Part shown: positions 32,658 to 42,234 of the stretch, one piece after another
Layout: each line of letters opens with the position of its first letter
Position numbering within the stretch: position 1 is the first letter of the stretch
Assembly (NCBI GenBank): GCA_001661245.1
Contig: KV454011.1
Coordinates: 2,119,051-2,183,050, forward strand
Direction of reading: 5' to 3'
Length of the DNA: 64,000 nucleotides
DNA from: Pachysolen tannophilus NRRL Y-2460
Taxonomy: Eukaryota; Ascomycota; Pichiomycetes; Alaninales; Pachysolenaceae
Notes under the pieces: model-generated
Told to the model about the DNA's origin: nothing
Seen by the model: the letters and a program-made list of their open reading frames with translations, nothing else
Database searches by the model: none
Program-made: the position numbers and the translations under genes

Positions 32658-34694
32658 ATGGTCTATCATTTGATGAAGAAGGCAAAGTCCTATATTACAC
32701 AACCACCATTTAATATTACAAATACAAGTATAACGGCAAATGGTTCTAATTCCTCTTCCAATGTGGATAAGAGGCCTCATCAGAAACTTGCACTCGAGGA
32801 TATGGTTAACTCGGTTTTCCCGGAAGAAATTCCTGGGAGTTGTTTAAATTTTGAAAATGATAGTGAACCTATTAATGAAGATATTAAAAGGCTTACTTTA
32901 CACCAGATATCACAGGAAGAACTTCTTGATGTTATAAAAGAAGAAGCTAGGAAATTACCAGATAGCATTATAATAGATGATTTAACACCACCAGATCAGT
33001 TCCAGCCTCAGAATCAGCTTCTGATTCAAAATCAGTCTCGGTTTGATGTTGAAGAATTGCCAATAGTTTCATCACTGATGGGTCTGGTTGATGAAAGCGT
33101 TCAAGATCAAGAAAATGATAAGGAAATGTTATTTTTCAATACACAAGAAGTTGCCGATTCCAGTTTTGTTGTTTTCTACGAAAATGACGATTTCCAAATT
33201 TATGACGGCTGTACTCTTTTCGATAATACAAATGATTATTCTTCAATAGAATCCGAAGATGAAAATGAAGAATTGTACGGAGTATCTGGAGTATCTGGAG
33301 TAGAAGTTGATACCCAAGCTATTCCAATACAAACATCCAATGCCCATGATCATTCAAGTTCATCTGTTCAGCCACAATCCCCGAAAGATTCATTAGCTTC
33401 ATCTTTCCAGACAAGTCTTGATAGCATTTTTTCTTCTCATAATGAAAACAACCATAATGAAAGTATTTTAACTACGCCTGATTTGAATAAATCACCTAAA
33501 ACGGGTAATTTTATTCAGTCGGATAAAGGAACTCCAACTACCCCAGTTTTCCCAATTACCCCAACAACGAGAAAATTTGTGGTTGATCGCAATAGCTATG
33601 AATCTTCTAAATCAGATCATTTTAATTCACCTTGTGCTACTGGAATAACAACAATTACTAGTATTGGTAGTGCTAATGCAAGTACTGATAAAGTATTTTG
33701 TACACATTCTCAATCTAAAAAATCATTAAAATCTCTGAGATCAAGTTTTATTGATAGTGATGAAGGAGGCCTTGGTAGAAGTTTAAGTAGTAGAAGTGCA
33801 AGAGATCTTAGAACTTATAACTCATATACTGCTTTTTCTTCTTCTGATAATTTGGCAATTTCACTATCAGATACTTTTTCAACTTCCAAATTTTCACTCA
33901 AAAGATCAAATACTTATGATTCTAATGGAAGACTGTATAATGAAAAACCAAGAGATTTGATTTCAGCGCTTGGTAGAAGAAATGATAAAGCCAAGCCTGC
34001 TTATGTTAAAAAATTTGAATTGGCTTCATTAGTTAATAATATTAAATCATTAAATTTTTTCCCAATACCTACTTCTGCTTCAACATCACCTTTGTCTCCA
34101 TCAAAACGTGTTAGAAGTTACGAAATTTCACCTCCATCACCTTTAGATCATATTGAAAAAGATATTATTACCCCTCAAAGTATTGAAGCAAATAAATCAA
34201 GATTGGACGATTTTAAATTTTCAGATTTTAGTTTTCTGTTTACCGATAATATCAACAAAGAAAGAACACGTCCAAAGAGAGATATAGATTTGAAGTTAAT
34301 GAATCCTCCAGTTCTTTACGGTATAAATGATGCTCGTCTAGATACCACTTTACTCGAATTGAACATGAAAAATTATTCAATGTTTGAAATAGGAATAGCT
34401 AATGAGAGTAATGATGGAGTTATCTCCCGTCATTCTACAAATCATGATCAATCCTTAACTGGTGATGATATTGATGAGCCTGGTATTGAAATTCCAGAAA
34501 GGTCAAGTAAGAGGCCAACACTGCTCCAAAATTATACTAAATTTGGTTCATATTACAATAATGACGAAAATAATACGGCTTTATACCATGGAAGCCGTCA
34601 TGTTAATACTAATAAAGGATTCAATTATACTAATGGGGGAAATAGAACTTATTCGTATTATTCAATGTGTACCATCATGGAAGAAAATGATTAG
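32658..34694 (+). CDS. Ser-rich orphan protein of 678 residues
   Basis: Begins MVYHLMKKAKSYITQPPF at 32658. No domain is recognised. An acidic N-terminal third includes ALEDMVNSVFPEEIPGSCLNFEN and EELLDVIKEEARKLPDSIIIDDLTPPDQ, which may be interaction motifs. The middle is Ser/Thr-Pro rich (for example SDKGTPTTPVFPITPTTRKF and SPSKRVRSYEISPPSP), with many potential CDK sites. Basic Ser/Arg clusters follow (GRSLSSRSARDLRT). The C-terminus is Asn/Tyr-rich and ends YSMCTIMEEND. The very long upstream region and the S/T-P density fit a tightly regulated signalling or cell-cycle protein, but that is inference. No transmembrane segment was seen. Confidence 0.85.
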   Translation: MVYHLMKKAKSYITQPPFNITNTSITANGSNSSSNVDKRPHQKLALEDMVNSVFPEEIPGSCLNFENDSEPINEDIKRLTLHQISQEELLDVIKEEARKLPDSIIIDDLTPPDQFQPQNQLLIQNQSRFDVEELPIVSSLMGLVDESVQDQENDKEMLFFNTQEVADSSFVVFYENDDFQIYDGCTLFDNTNDYSSIESEDENEELYGVSGVSGVEVDTQAIPIQTSNAHDHSSSSVQPQSPKDSLASSFQTSLDSIFSSHNENNHNESILTTPDLNKSPKTGNFIQSDKGTPTTPVFPITPTTRKFVVDRNSYESSKSDHFNSPCATGITTITSIGSANASTDKVFCTHSQSKKSLKSLRSSFIDSDEGGLGRSLSSRSARDLRTYNSYTAFSSSDNLAISLSDTFSTSKFSLKRSNTYDSNGRLYNEKPRDLISALGRRNDKAKPAYVKKFELASLVNNIKSLNFFPIPTSASTSPLSPSKRVRSYEISPPSPLDHIEKDIITPQSIEANKSRLDDFKFSDFSFLFTDNINKERTRPKRDIDLKLMNPPVLYGINDARLDTTLLELNMKNYSMFEIGIANESNDGVISRHSTNHDQSLTGDDIDEPGIEIPERSSKRPTLLQNYTKFGSYYNNDENNTALYHGSRHVNTNKGFNYTNGGNRTYSYYSMCTIMEEND

Positions 34695-35120
34695 TTTTGT
34701 TTAGGAAATTTTTTTATTTTAATACGGAGTTGTTGCATTATTTATTTGATTTCTTTTTTATTTAGATAGGTTTTTATATTAATAGTTTTTAATTTAATCA
34801 TCTTTTGCAGTAATTTACAAAGATACAATAATTTTCTATTGAATACAAAAAAACAAAAAAAAATAGTAATAGTAAAACATTTGTTAAAAACGTTATAACA
34901 AATGTATCATAACATATCCAAACCATAATTGTGCTAGATAAAGGATAAAAGATGAAAAAAAAAAAGAAAAAACTCCAATCAAATAGCAAAAAAAAAGAAA
35001 AAGACAAATCCTTATACTTCTATAAAGAGAAGCAAAACGCCATGGCTATTACCAGCCAAAATAAAATAAAATAAAAAAAAAAAAAAGCAAAAGGAAAATA
35101 TTTGAGAATAATCATTCAAT
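34695..35120. other. Convergent 3' region before RTG3
   Basis: 426 bases between convergent stop codons, with A-runs near 34957 and 35072. Nothing else recognised. Confidence 0.6.
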
Positions 35121-36074
35121 TTATATTATTTGCGAAGTTGGATTTTCAAGTTTCTGCTTCAAGTAAGCTAATCGTTCATCTTGTTCTCTTGATATCTTTT
35201 GAAGGTGTTCTATATATTCAACGGTTTTATTTAAAATCAATGCCTTATTAGCCCTAGTATCTTTTGTAATTTCTTTACCATCTTTATTGAATTGAATTTC
35301 AAATAATAAAGATGGTGGTATAAGAGCTCCCAATTCTTTTATACGGTCTTTGATTAAATCTCTTCTTCTTCTTTCCACTGCATTATGGAATTCCCTTCTA
35401 CGACGAAGTTTTTCTTCTTTTGACAAGTGTTGTTTTGGATGTAAATGTGTATGTTGTGATGATGGAGATGATGGAGAAAAATTAGCCTTTAAATTAGGAG
35501 AAAAGTTTGAAGGTGAATTAAAAGGTGGTGAAGCCAAATAATCTTGTTGTAACGAATTATATGGAGAATTATCAAAATCACTGAATCCACCTGGTGATAT
35601 CAAATTGTTTAAATTTTGATTATTATTAAAGGACAAGTTATTATAAGAACCTGGGTAATTGCTATTATTATCAACGGTATCAAGATTTCCATGAGAAACT
35701 CCTTTTGAACTTGGAGAAAAATATTGCGAATTCAACAAATCAGAAAAATTACCACCACGCTGTTGCTGCAGCAGTTGCAGTTGTTGTGGAAGATTACGGT
35801 CATTATTATCATTGAGTGGGATTGAATAATTTTGTTCCTGTTTAACTTGAGGATTTGTACCGGGAGAACTTAGTTCATCAATTATGTTTATTCCACTAGT
35901 TAAACCAAACGAATCAAGGTCTTCTAAGTATTTCTGATCTCCTATAACATTACCGGTAACGTTTCCACCATTATTATTATTATTATTACTATCTCTTGAG
36001 TTGGTGGCCGTTGGGCTAATATTATCGAAATCTAAAAAATCAAAACTCTCGGTATTATATGTGTTTGAATCCAT
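35121..36074 (-). CDS. RTG3: bHLH transcription factor, probably Rtg3
   Basis: 317 residues. The C-terminal basic helix-loop-helix starts near residue 218. Its basic part, REFHNAVERRRRDLIKDRI, holds the His, Glu and Arg residues that read an E-box. Then come a loop with extra residues (ELGALIPPSLL, FNKDGKEI), helix 2 (ANKALILNKTVEYIEHLQKI) and a zipper-like coiled coil to the end. REFHNAVERRRR with IPPSLL is typical of Rtg3 rather than of Tye7/Cph2, which have a Tyr in the basic region. The N-terminal part is Asn/Ser-rich with acidic clusters (FDFLDFDN), possibly an activation domain. It is shorter than S. cerevisiae Rtg3 (486). SFT2 lies divergently next door, as YBL102W does beside YBL103C, which adds strong support. 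Role: retrograde and nitrogen signalling with Rtg1. Confidence 0.82.
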   Translation of the reverse strand: MDSNTYNTESFDFLDFDNISPTATNSRDSNNNNNNGGNVTGNVIGDQKYLEDLDSFGLTSGINIIDELSSPGTNPQVKQEQNYSIPLNDNNDRNLPQQLQLLQQQRGGNFSDLLNSQYFSPSSKGVSHGNLDTVDNNSNYPGSYNNLSFNNNQNLNNLISPGGFSDFDNSPYNSLQQDYLASPPFNSPSNFSPNLKANFSPSSPSSQHTHLHPKQHLSKEEKLRRRREFHNAVERRRRDLIKDRIKELGALIPPSLLFEIQFNKDGKEITKDTRANKALILNKTVEYIEHLQKISREQDERLAYLKQKLENPTSQII

Positions 36075-36347
36075 CTTTTAATCAATTATAAAATTTCATA
36101 TATAAGGACAATCTAACATAGACGTGATGGATATAAACAATGAATCTTTCAATATGATCTAAAAGCCGATAAAATATTATATTATATTATATATTATATA
36201 TATATTATTTGAATTAAAATATGTTGGGCGTCTCGAGGTATTTTTTTTTTTTTTTTTTTTTTTTTTGATTTTTGATTTTTCCTTATTATTGAATTAAATC
36301 ATATTAATACAAAGAATTAAACAAAACAAAACAAAAAAAGGTGGAAG

Positions 36348-36968
36348 ATGACAGAGGAGAATGGTAATCAACCTTCTCTATTTGCGAAATTTAGTAGTTG
36401 GAGATCTGATAATGCAGAACCAAGTCTTTTAGATAATGTTTCAAATAGTTTATCTAGTTCATATAATGAGATATATCAAAGGTTACCTTTACATAATGGT
36501 GATTTAGAAAATACAAAATTTGAAGAACCATCATGGTTTAAATTATCTAAATTTGAAAGATTACTGTTATTTTTAATGTTTATTGCTGCATCAGTTATAT
36601 GTTTTACATTAGGGATAATATTATTTCCAGTATTAATTTTAAAACCAATTAAATTTGTTTTATTATGGGTACTTGGTTCATTTTTATTTATATTATCATT
36701 TGGTTGTTTACAAGGACCATATAATTATTTTAAACATTTAGTATCAAAGGATAGATTACCATTTACAATAATTTTTTTTGGAAGTAATTTAATAACTTTT
36801 TATGCTGCAATTGGTTTAAAATCAACAATTTTAACAATAATTGGTGGAATTATTAGTTTAATAGCAATGTTATATTATACATTAAGTTATTTCCCATTTG
36901 GTGCACAAGGTTTCCAAATGATTACCACTGTTGGATTGAGACAGTTTAGTAGTATTATAGGACTATAA
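36348..36968 (+). CDS. SFT2: Golgi traffic membrane protein Sft2
   Basis: 206 residues. A soluble N-terminus (about 1-65) is followed by four hydrophobic segments (about 66-88, 94-115, 133-153 and 159-180). The family words GCLQGPYNYFKHLVSKDRLPF, between segments 2 and 3, and YTLSYFPFGAQGF, near the end, are present. Role: tetraspanning Golgi protein linked to Sed5-dependent endosome-to-Golgi fusion. It is divergent from RTG3, across a 273-base region that holds a T-run of about 27 (36239-36266) and TATTATA repeats. Confidence 0.93.
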   Translation: MTEENGNQPSLFAKFSSWRSDNAEPSLLDNVSNSLSSSYNEIYQRLPLHNGDLENTKFEEPSWFKLSKFERLLLFLMFIAASVICFTLGIILFPVLILKPIKFVLLWVLGSFLFILSFGCLQGPYNYFKHLVSKDRLPFTIIFFGSNLITFYAAIGLKSTILTIIGGIISLIAMLYYTLSYFPFGAQGFQMITTVGLRQFSSIIGL

Positions 36969-37836
36969 ATAGATAGATGATAGTTGAATTAAATAAATTT
37001 TGATAAATCATTATTGGTTAGGGGATTATATAAAGTAGATTTATATATATAGAGAAAGAATTAAATAGTAGAAGGAAAGTGGCGGAAGAGTAACAGAAGA
37101 GTAGCAGGAGCGTGTCGGGCCTTCCGCCAAAAAAATTCGCCCCGAAGTTCTGTCGAGAAGTTTCGTTTCTCTCTGCTCTTTCCCCAGATCAAGTTCAAAG
37201 TTCCGCCCCAGCATTTTCTCAGTTTCCAAGTTTCCCGCGCTTTTCATCTTTTCTGCCAACTAAGCGGAACTTCTGCGCAAAACTGTTAGGCAACACTGTG
37301 GCCAAATTTCGGGCGGGAACTTTTGGGCGGTAACGTTGGGAACTTTGGGCGGGAAAAACACTTTTTTTTTTAAATGTTTTTGAGCGCTTTCCGCACGACC
37401 TCTAAAAATTTTTTTTTTGTTTTGCGAAGAAAAAGATTTCCTTTTTAAACAATTGTGCGTATTATTAAATAAAAGTGTTAAAAAGAGAGAAACGAAGTTT
37501 AATAAAATATTGGAAACCTTTTTGAAGTTTTTGATAAATCTCTTTGAGATATCTTTATCTCTTGAAGTTGAAGATAATAGTATATATTCAAATATATTAC
37601 TATAGGTTTTTTTTGCTATTTAAAAAAGGTTCCGTCTTTTTCTTTTATTTTTCTTGTTAGACGGTGTCTTTGTTGGCATAACCACTATTGTTAATATAGA
37701 GCGCAAAAAAAAAAGATTTTATAAAAATAATAAGCAAAAAATCAAAATATTAAAAAGTTAGAAAGAGAAAGAGAAAGAGCTAGAGTGTTTGTGATTTCAA
37801 ATAGAAAGAAGAGGTAAAACTAAGTTAATAATAAAA
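36969..37836. promoter_or_regulatory. ZRC1 upstream region with GC-rich island
   Basis: 868 bases. From about 37080 to 37360 the sequence turns GC-rich and carries repeated GGGCGGGAAC-like words: 37311-37320, 37325-37334 (GGGCGGTAAC), 37347-37355, and inverted at about 37200-37208 (GTTCCGCCC), with GCGGAAC near 37264. Zap1-type ACCTTNAAGGT was not seen. The remainder is AT-rich, with GAAAGAGAAAGAG near 37760. No gene is supported. Confidence 0.55.
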
Positions 37837-39360
37837 ATGACATCAGGTAAAGAGATTCGTATTATTTCTTTATTGGCGCTAGATACAGTTTTCTTTTTTT
37901 TAGAGATTATAATTGGGTATGCCGTTAATTCATTAGCTTTAATTGCTGATTCTTTCCATATGTTAAATGATATTATTAGTTTAATAGTTGCTTTATGGGC
38001 GGTAGGTGTTGCTAAGAATCGTCAAGCTGATAGTATGTATACTTATGGTTGGAAAAGGGCAGAAATTTTAGGAGCTTTAATTAATGCAGTTTTCCTATTA
38101 GCTCTTTGTTTTTCAATATTTGTTGAATCAATACAAAGATTTATTCAACCACAAGAAATTACAAATCCAAAATTGATTTTAATAGTTGGTTGTTCTGGGT
38201 TACTCTCAAACTTTGTTGGGTTACTTTTGTTTCATGAACATGGTGGTCATAGTCATTCCCATGGTGATTTCGAAGCTGGATCAATGGAGCTGAATCTGCA
38301 TCAGCATAGTCACGGTGATCTTGATGGTTTCCATTTTGGCGGCAGCGGCAGCGGCGGCGGTAACCATGATGTTGATGGTGATACTACAGAGGAAGAATCC
38401 CAATTAGAACCTGGCTCGGATATTGATTCTGTATTGCCTCTGACAGTTGTTAATAAAATGGTTGAAAATGAAAGACAATTGTTATTAGGAAGAGTTTCGG
38501 CAAAGACTAATAATAGTACAAAACGTTCTGGTCATGGTGCAGTAGACTATAACAACAATGATATTAATAATGATAACCATGGTCATTCACATTCTCATGA
38601 GGTTAATGAAGAAATTGACGAAGAACTTGATACAGATCATCATAAACATCATTCTTCGTCTTCCAAGAGTAAAAAATCACAATCTGGAAAATCACTTAAT
38701 ATGCAAGGTGTTTTCTTACATGTGCTTGGTGATGCATTGGGTAACGTTGGTGTTATTGCCACTGCATTGTTCATTTGGAAAACTGATTTCACATGGAGAT
38801 TTTATTTCGATCCAGCAGTCTCATTGCTTATAACTGGGATCATTTTTTCTTCGGCTTTACCCTTGTGTAGATCTTCATCTAAAATTCTTTTACAAGCAAC
38901 TCCAACTGCTGTTTCTTATGATAACGTTAGAGAAGATTTATTAAAAATTCCAAGAGTTATGTCGATTCATGATTTCCATATTTGGAACTTGACAGAGAAA
39001 GTATTCATTGCTTCTTTACATGTTGAAATTGATGGTAATCCAGATGAATTTTTAAAAGTGGCGACCTCAATTAAACAATGTTTGCATAATTCGGGTATTC
39101 ATAGTGTCACCATTCAACCAGAATTTACTGAATTTTACAGACATAGATCAACAGTATCATTAGTCGATGAAAATAATGACACCAAAAATCAAAATAACAA
39201 TAATTATAGTACAAATGTTAACAGTAATGGAAATAATACAACTATAGGCTCTTCCTTAATGGGATACGGAGCAGCAGGAAATAGCACAGAAGATGCCACA
39301 GAATGTATTGTTGATGAAACCATTGGATGTAATACCGATAATTGTTTAGACGTTAAATGA
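37837..39360 (+). CDS. ZRC1: Vacuolar zinc/proton antiporter, CDF family (Zrc1/Cot1)
   Basis: 507 residues with six predicted membrane segments. Transport-site motifs are HMLND in TM2 and HVLGDALGN in TM5 (the two HxxxD pairs). A long cytosolic loop between TM4 and TM5 (about 130-285) is rich in His (HGGHSHSHGD, HQHSHGD, HGHSHSHE, DHHKHHSS) and acidic residues, the zinc-binding loop of ZRC1-type transporters. A Gly-Ser run lies in the loop. The C-terminal cytosolic domain (about 355-430) has the ferredoxin-like CDF fold words MSIHDFHIWNLTEK, followed by an Asn-rich tail. Role: moves Zn (and Co or Cd) into the vacuole. Cot1 is the duplicate in S. cerevisiae; one gene is seen here. Confidence 0.93.
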   Translation: MTSGKEIRIISLLALDTVFFFLEIIIGYAVNSLALIADSFHMLNDIISLIVALWAVGVAKNRQADSMYTYGWKRAEILGALINAVFLLALCFSIFVESIQRFIQPQEITNPKLILIVGCSGLLSNFVGLLLFHEHGGHSHSHGDFEAGSMELNLHQHSHGDLDGFHFGGSGSGGGNHDVDGDTTEEESQLEPGSDIDSVLPLTVVNKMVENERQLLLGRVSAKTNNSTKRSGHGAVDYNNNDINNDNHGHSHSHEVNEEIDEELDTDHHKHHSSSSKSKKSQSGKSLNMQGVFLHVLGDALGNVGVIATALFIWKTDFTWRFYFDPAVSLLITGIIFSSALPLCRSSSKILLQATPTAVSYDNVREDLLKIPRVMSIHDFHIWNLTEKVFIASLHVEIDGNPDEFLKVATSIKQCLHNSGIHSVTIQPEFTEFYRHRSTVSLVDENNDTKNQNNNNYSTNVNSNGNNTTIGSSLMGYGAAGNSTEDATECIVDETIGCNTDNCLDVK

Positions 39361-39885
39361 AGAAAGTAAATTAATATTCAATATTCATACAAAGCTAATT
39401 TTTAGAAAATAATCATGAAAAGAAAAAAAAAATTAAAAAAAAAAGACAGGAATCTAGTTTTGCGATATATATATAAATGTATAAAGTTGTTACTTCGTTT
39501 AATGTGTAGTCTGACATCAATTATACATCACCAAGTAGTATGGTCAAAGTTAATGAATAGCAATATATTAACGGTTTGTTTATGCTTTTGATTGTTTCAT
39601 TTTTTTACTAATCTTAATTGAACTTATGGGCGTGTAATGATTAATTTCTCTTGCTTTATTTTTGTGAATTTTTTGTTAATTATATATATATGCTGATTGT
39701 AGAACGTTATGTTGAATATCATATAGTCTTTAGAGTACAATTCATGATTTTTTTCCTTAATAATATATGTTCAGCAAAAGGAAAAGAAAAAAAAAAAAAA
39801 AATGAAAATCAATACAGTTTTGTAACGACCCAACCCAAATTCTATATTTTATTTTTTTGTTATACACCACCGCATCTTATTTTAT
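39361..39885. other. Convergent 3' region after ZRC1
   Basis: 525 bases between convergent genes. AT-rich with A-runs near 39424 and 39785. No gene recognised. Confidence 0.6.
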
Positions 39886-41703
39886 TTAATCATCTAGCCA
39901 TCTTTCTATTGTTTCATATCCATATAACATGTCTTCAATCTCGTTTGTGTTGAAAATATCTATGCCTTCGCCAAATGCAGAATCTGTAACTTGAAAGTTA
40001 TCAGAATCGAGATCATTTGCAGAGAAACCTCTTTTTTGAAGATTTTTGTTGGCATCATTATCGTTGATCTCTGTGTTTTCGTTATTGCCTTTTTCTTTCT
40101 CGCCGTCTGGTAACTGGTTATTACCATCTTGATTTTCTTGTGCTATTTGGCCATTGTTTTCAATATTCTCATTATTATTATTATTATTATTATTACTGTT
40201 GTCGTTGTTGTTGTTGTTATTGTTGTTATTGTTATTATTATTATTGTTGTTATTATTATTATCTTGGCTTTCCTTGTTTGCATTTTCCTCACCATTTGCG
40301 TTTGCTTCTGCAGCACTTTTTTGTTTTGCCAGTGCTGCTTCCAGGGCCACTTTCTGTGCTTTTACCCTTGCTGAGTTATGTATTGGTCTATATTTCCTCT
40401 TTGGTGCTCCAGCGGGCCTCTCATAACCATTGACATCAAAATATTTTGTAATACAACTATTTATACCCCAAGTAGTATCAAATTTATGATTACAATCACA
40501 ATTTTTCTCCATTCTAATATCAAAGTTTCTAGGGCAATCTCCATTTGGATTATGGAAATATCCTGTATTTTGAAAAAAATGTAATTGATCTTTAGGTAAT
40601 AGTAATGAGACAGCAATTGTATGGATTGGAGCATCCCCCCATCTTTCGTAAAATATACCACCTATTTGATCCAAATAATCAAAAAAATGGTTATAAGTTT
40701 CACTTCGGAAAAATTCTAAATCACCAATTTCGAAATTTGACCAAAAATGACACATATTGAAATTTTCACCTTCATCATCTGTTAAAAATAAAAAATTATT
40801 ATTTGGTGCAAGTTTTTGAGGAAAAATTTGAGTATAATTCTTAACTGTATCCCATAAAGTTTCAACTGTTGTATGTAACTCCAAAGGAGCAAGTGTAAAA
40901 CCATATATTTTATTTTCTTCTCTCATCATTTTAAAAGGATCATAATCTATATCACAGTGATATTCAATATCGGGTTCAATACGCCAATAATACCTATAAT
41001 CTTGTAAAGCTGGTAATTTATAAAACAATCCACTATTAAAACGACACATCAACCGATAACTTTCACTATTACCATATTTGATCTTTTGTCTAGCCATTTC
41101 TTTTCTAACTTCTTTGGCCCTATCTTTATCTATCCATTCTGGTATTGACCAAAATTCATCTGTTAATTCAACAAATATTGATCTACCAGAAACAAATTTA
41201 CTAACTATTTTTTTAAAATCCAAAGTAAAAGGTTTATCATTTGCAAACACCCAATCATAATGATACCTCTTGTTGAATCTATCTTCAACTTGTCTAATAG
41301 AACGTAATATTCCATATAAATCAGAATTTCTTACCAATGAAAAGAAAACTCCATTTTCTCGTGTTATTTCATTTTGAACTTGTAACAGCAGTCCTTCTTT
41401 TTCTATAATTAATGCAATACCTTTCCCCTTAGATTCAAATATGCTATCATCAGATACTTGTTCCACACTGCTACTTTCAGGTTCTATATTAGATACAACT
41501 TCACCTAACCCCAATGAAACAATATTTTCTGGTCTGCTATTTTGTATAACAATACTATTTATTATTAACGTTTCTTCCTTAATGAATGATATAAATAATG
41601 AAAGACCAATCAAAGTCATCATCGACACTAAGAAGAGTCTTAACTTCTGTCTACCTGATAACCTCATGAACTTTATGAGATATCCACGTAAGAAAAACCT
41701 CAT
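39886..41703 (-). CDS. Kre2/Mnt1-family alpha-1,2-mannosyltransferase (GT15)
   Basis: 605 residues. A short basic N-terminus and one hydrophobic segment (about 22-40) make a type II Golgi membrane protein. A second ATG gives a start at residue 13. The catalytic domain (about 105-430) has the GT15 words LVRNSDLYGILRSIRQVEDRFN, NSESYRLMCRFNSG, YYWRIEPDIEYHCDI (EPD metal site), HFWSNFEIGDLEFFRS (the nucleophile-type Glu) and YFERWGDAP-like IFYERWGDAPIH. The C-terminal 150 residues or so are a low-complexity Ala/Lys then Asn-rich tail, coded by AAT/AAC repeats, and an acidic end. Role: adds mannose in O- and N-linked outer chains. I cannot tell which family member (KTR or MNT) it is. Confidence 0.92.
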   Translation of the reverse strand: MRFFLRGYLIKFMRLSGRQKLRLFLVSMMTLIGLSLFISFIKEETLIINSIVIQNSRPENIVSLGLGEVVSNIEPESSSVEQVSDDSIFESKGKGIALIIEKEGLLLQVQNEITRENGVFFSLVRNSDLYGILRSIRQVEDRFNKRYHYDWVFANDKPFTLDFKKIVSKFVSGRSIFVELTDEFWSIPEWIDKDRAKEVRKEMARQKIKYGNSESYRLMCRFNSGLFYKLPALQDYRYYWRIEPDIEYHCDIDYDPFKMMREENKIYGFTLAPLELHTTVETLWDTVKNYTQIFPQKLAPNNNFLFLTDDEGENFNMCHFWSNFEIGDLEFFRSETYNHFFDYLDQIGGIFYERWGDAPIHTIAVSLLLPKDQLHFFQNTGYFHNPNGDCPRNFDIRMEKNCDCNHKFDTTWGINSCITKYFDVNGYERPAGAPKRKYRPIHNSARVKAQKVALEAALAKQKSAAEANANGEENANKESQDNNNNNNNNNNNNNNNNNNNDNSNNNNNNNNENIENNGQIAQENQDGNNQLPDGEKEKGNNENTEINDNDANKNLQKRGFSANDLDSDNFQVTDSAFGEGIDIFNTNEIEDMLYGYETIERWLDD

Positions 41704-42234
41704 AACGACAATTTTTATTATATGTCGTATTTACTGTTAATGCTGATTGGTAAAAAAAAAAAAAAAAAAAAATTTTGCAAACAAACACCGAATTTCTACC
41801 TCCTAAGCTATCATTAAAAGAAGTTTAGATCATATATGACGAAATCAAAGAGTGAATAACTATAATATCAACTTCTATTGCCTATTTAGTGGATATTATT
41901 ATTATACATAACTTTAAGTTACAAATTATCTTCAATGTTGACATCAAAAAAACTGTACCTTGAAGGCTTTTTCTTTCTGTTGAATTTGGCTGAGTAAAAA
42001 AAATAAAAAAAAATAAAAAAAATAAAAAAATATTGTCACTTACCAAAAAATAGGCTTGGACGATGACGATATTGATATTGACCATAAGAATTAAGCACCA
42101 TGAATCATTAGCTACAAAGGTATATAGATAGATAGATACTTATTTTTATAGAGATCGTTATTTCGTTAAATTCAAGTAAGAAGCTATATATAATATACAA
42201 TAGTGAGATGATGGGAATTTAGGTAAAAGTTGAA
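41704..42234. other. Mannosyltransferase upstream region / 42235 gene 3' region
   Basis: 531 bases. A-run at 41751-41771, then AAAAAATAAA repeats near 41995-42030 and a GATAGATAGATA run near 42125. No gene recognised. Confidence 0.6.

Noticed and set aside
37112-37333. 73-codon frame in the GC-rich island before ZRC1
   Set aside because: It is Ser/Pro/Phe-rich from the CCGCC/TTCC words, short, and without a downstream context; a promoter element reading explains the island better.
40129-40433. Three overlapping plus-strand frames rich in Ile/Val, Tyr/Cys and Leu
   Set aside because: They are translations of the AAT/AAC repeat of the mannosyltransferase tail on the opposite strand.
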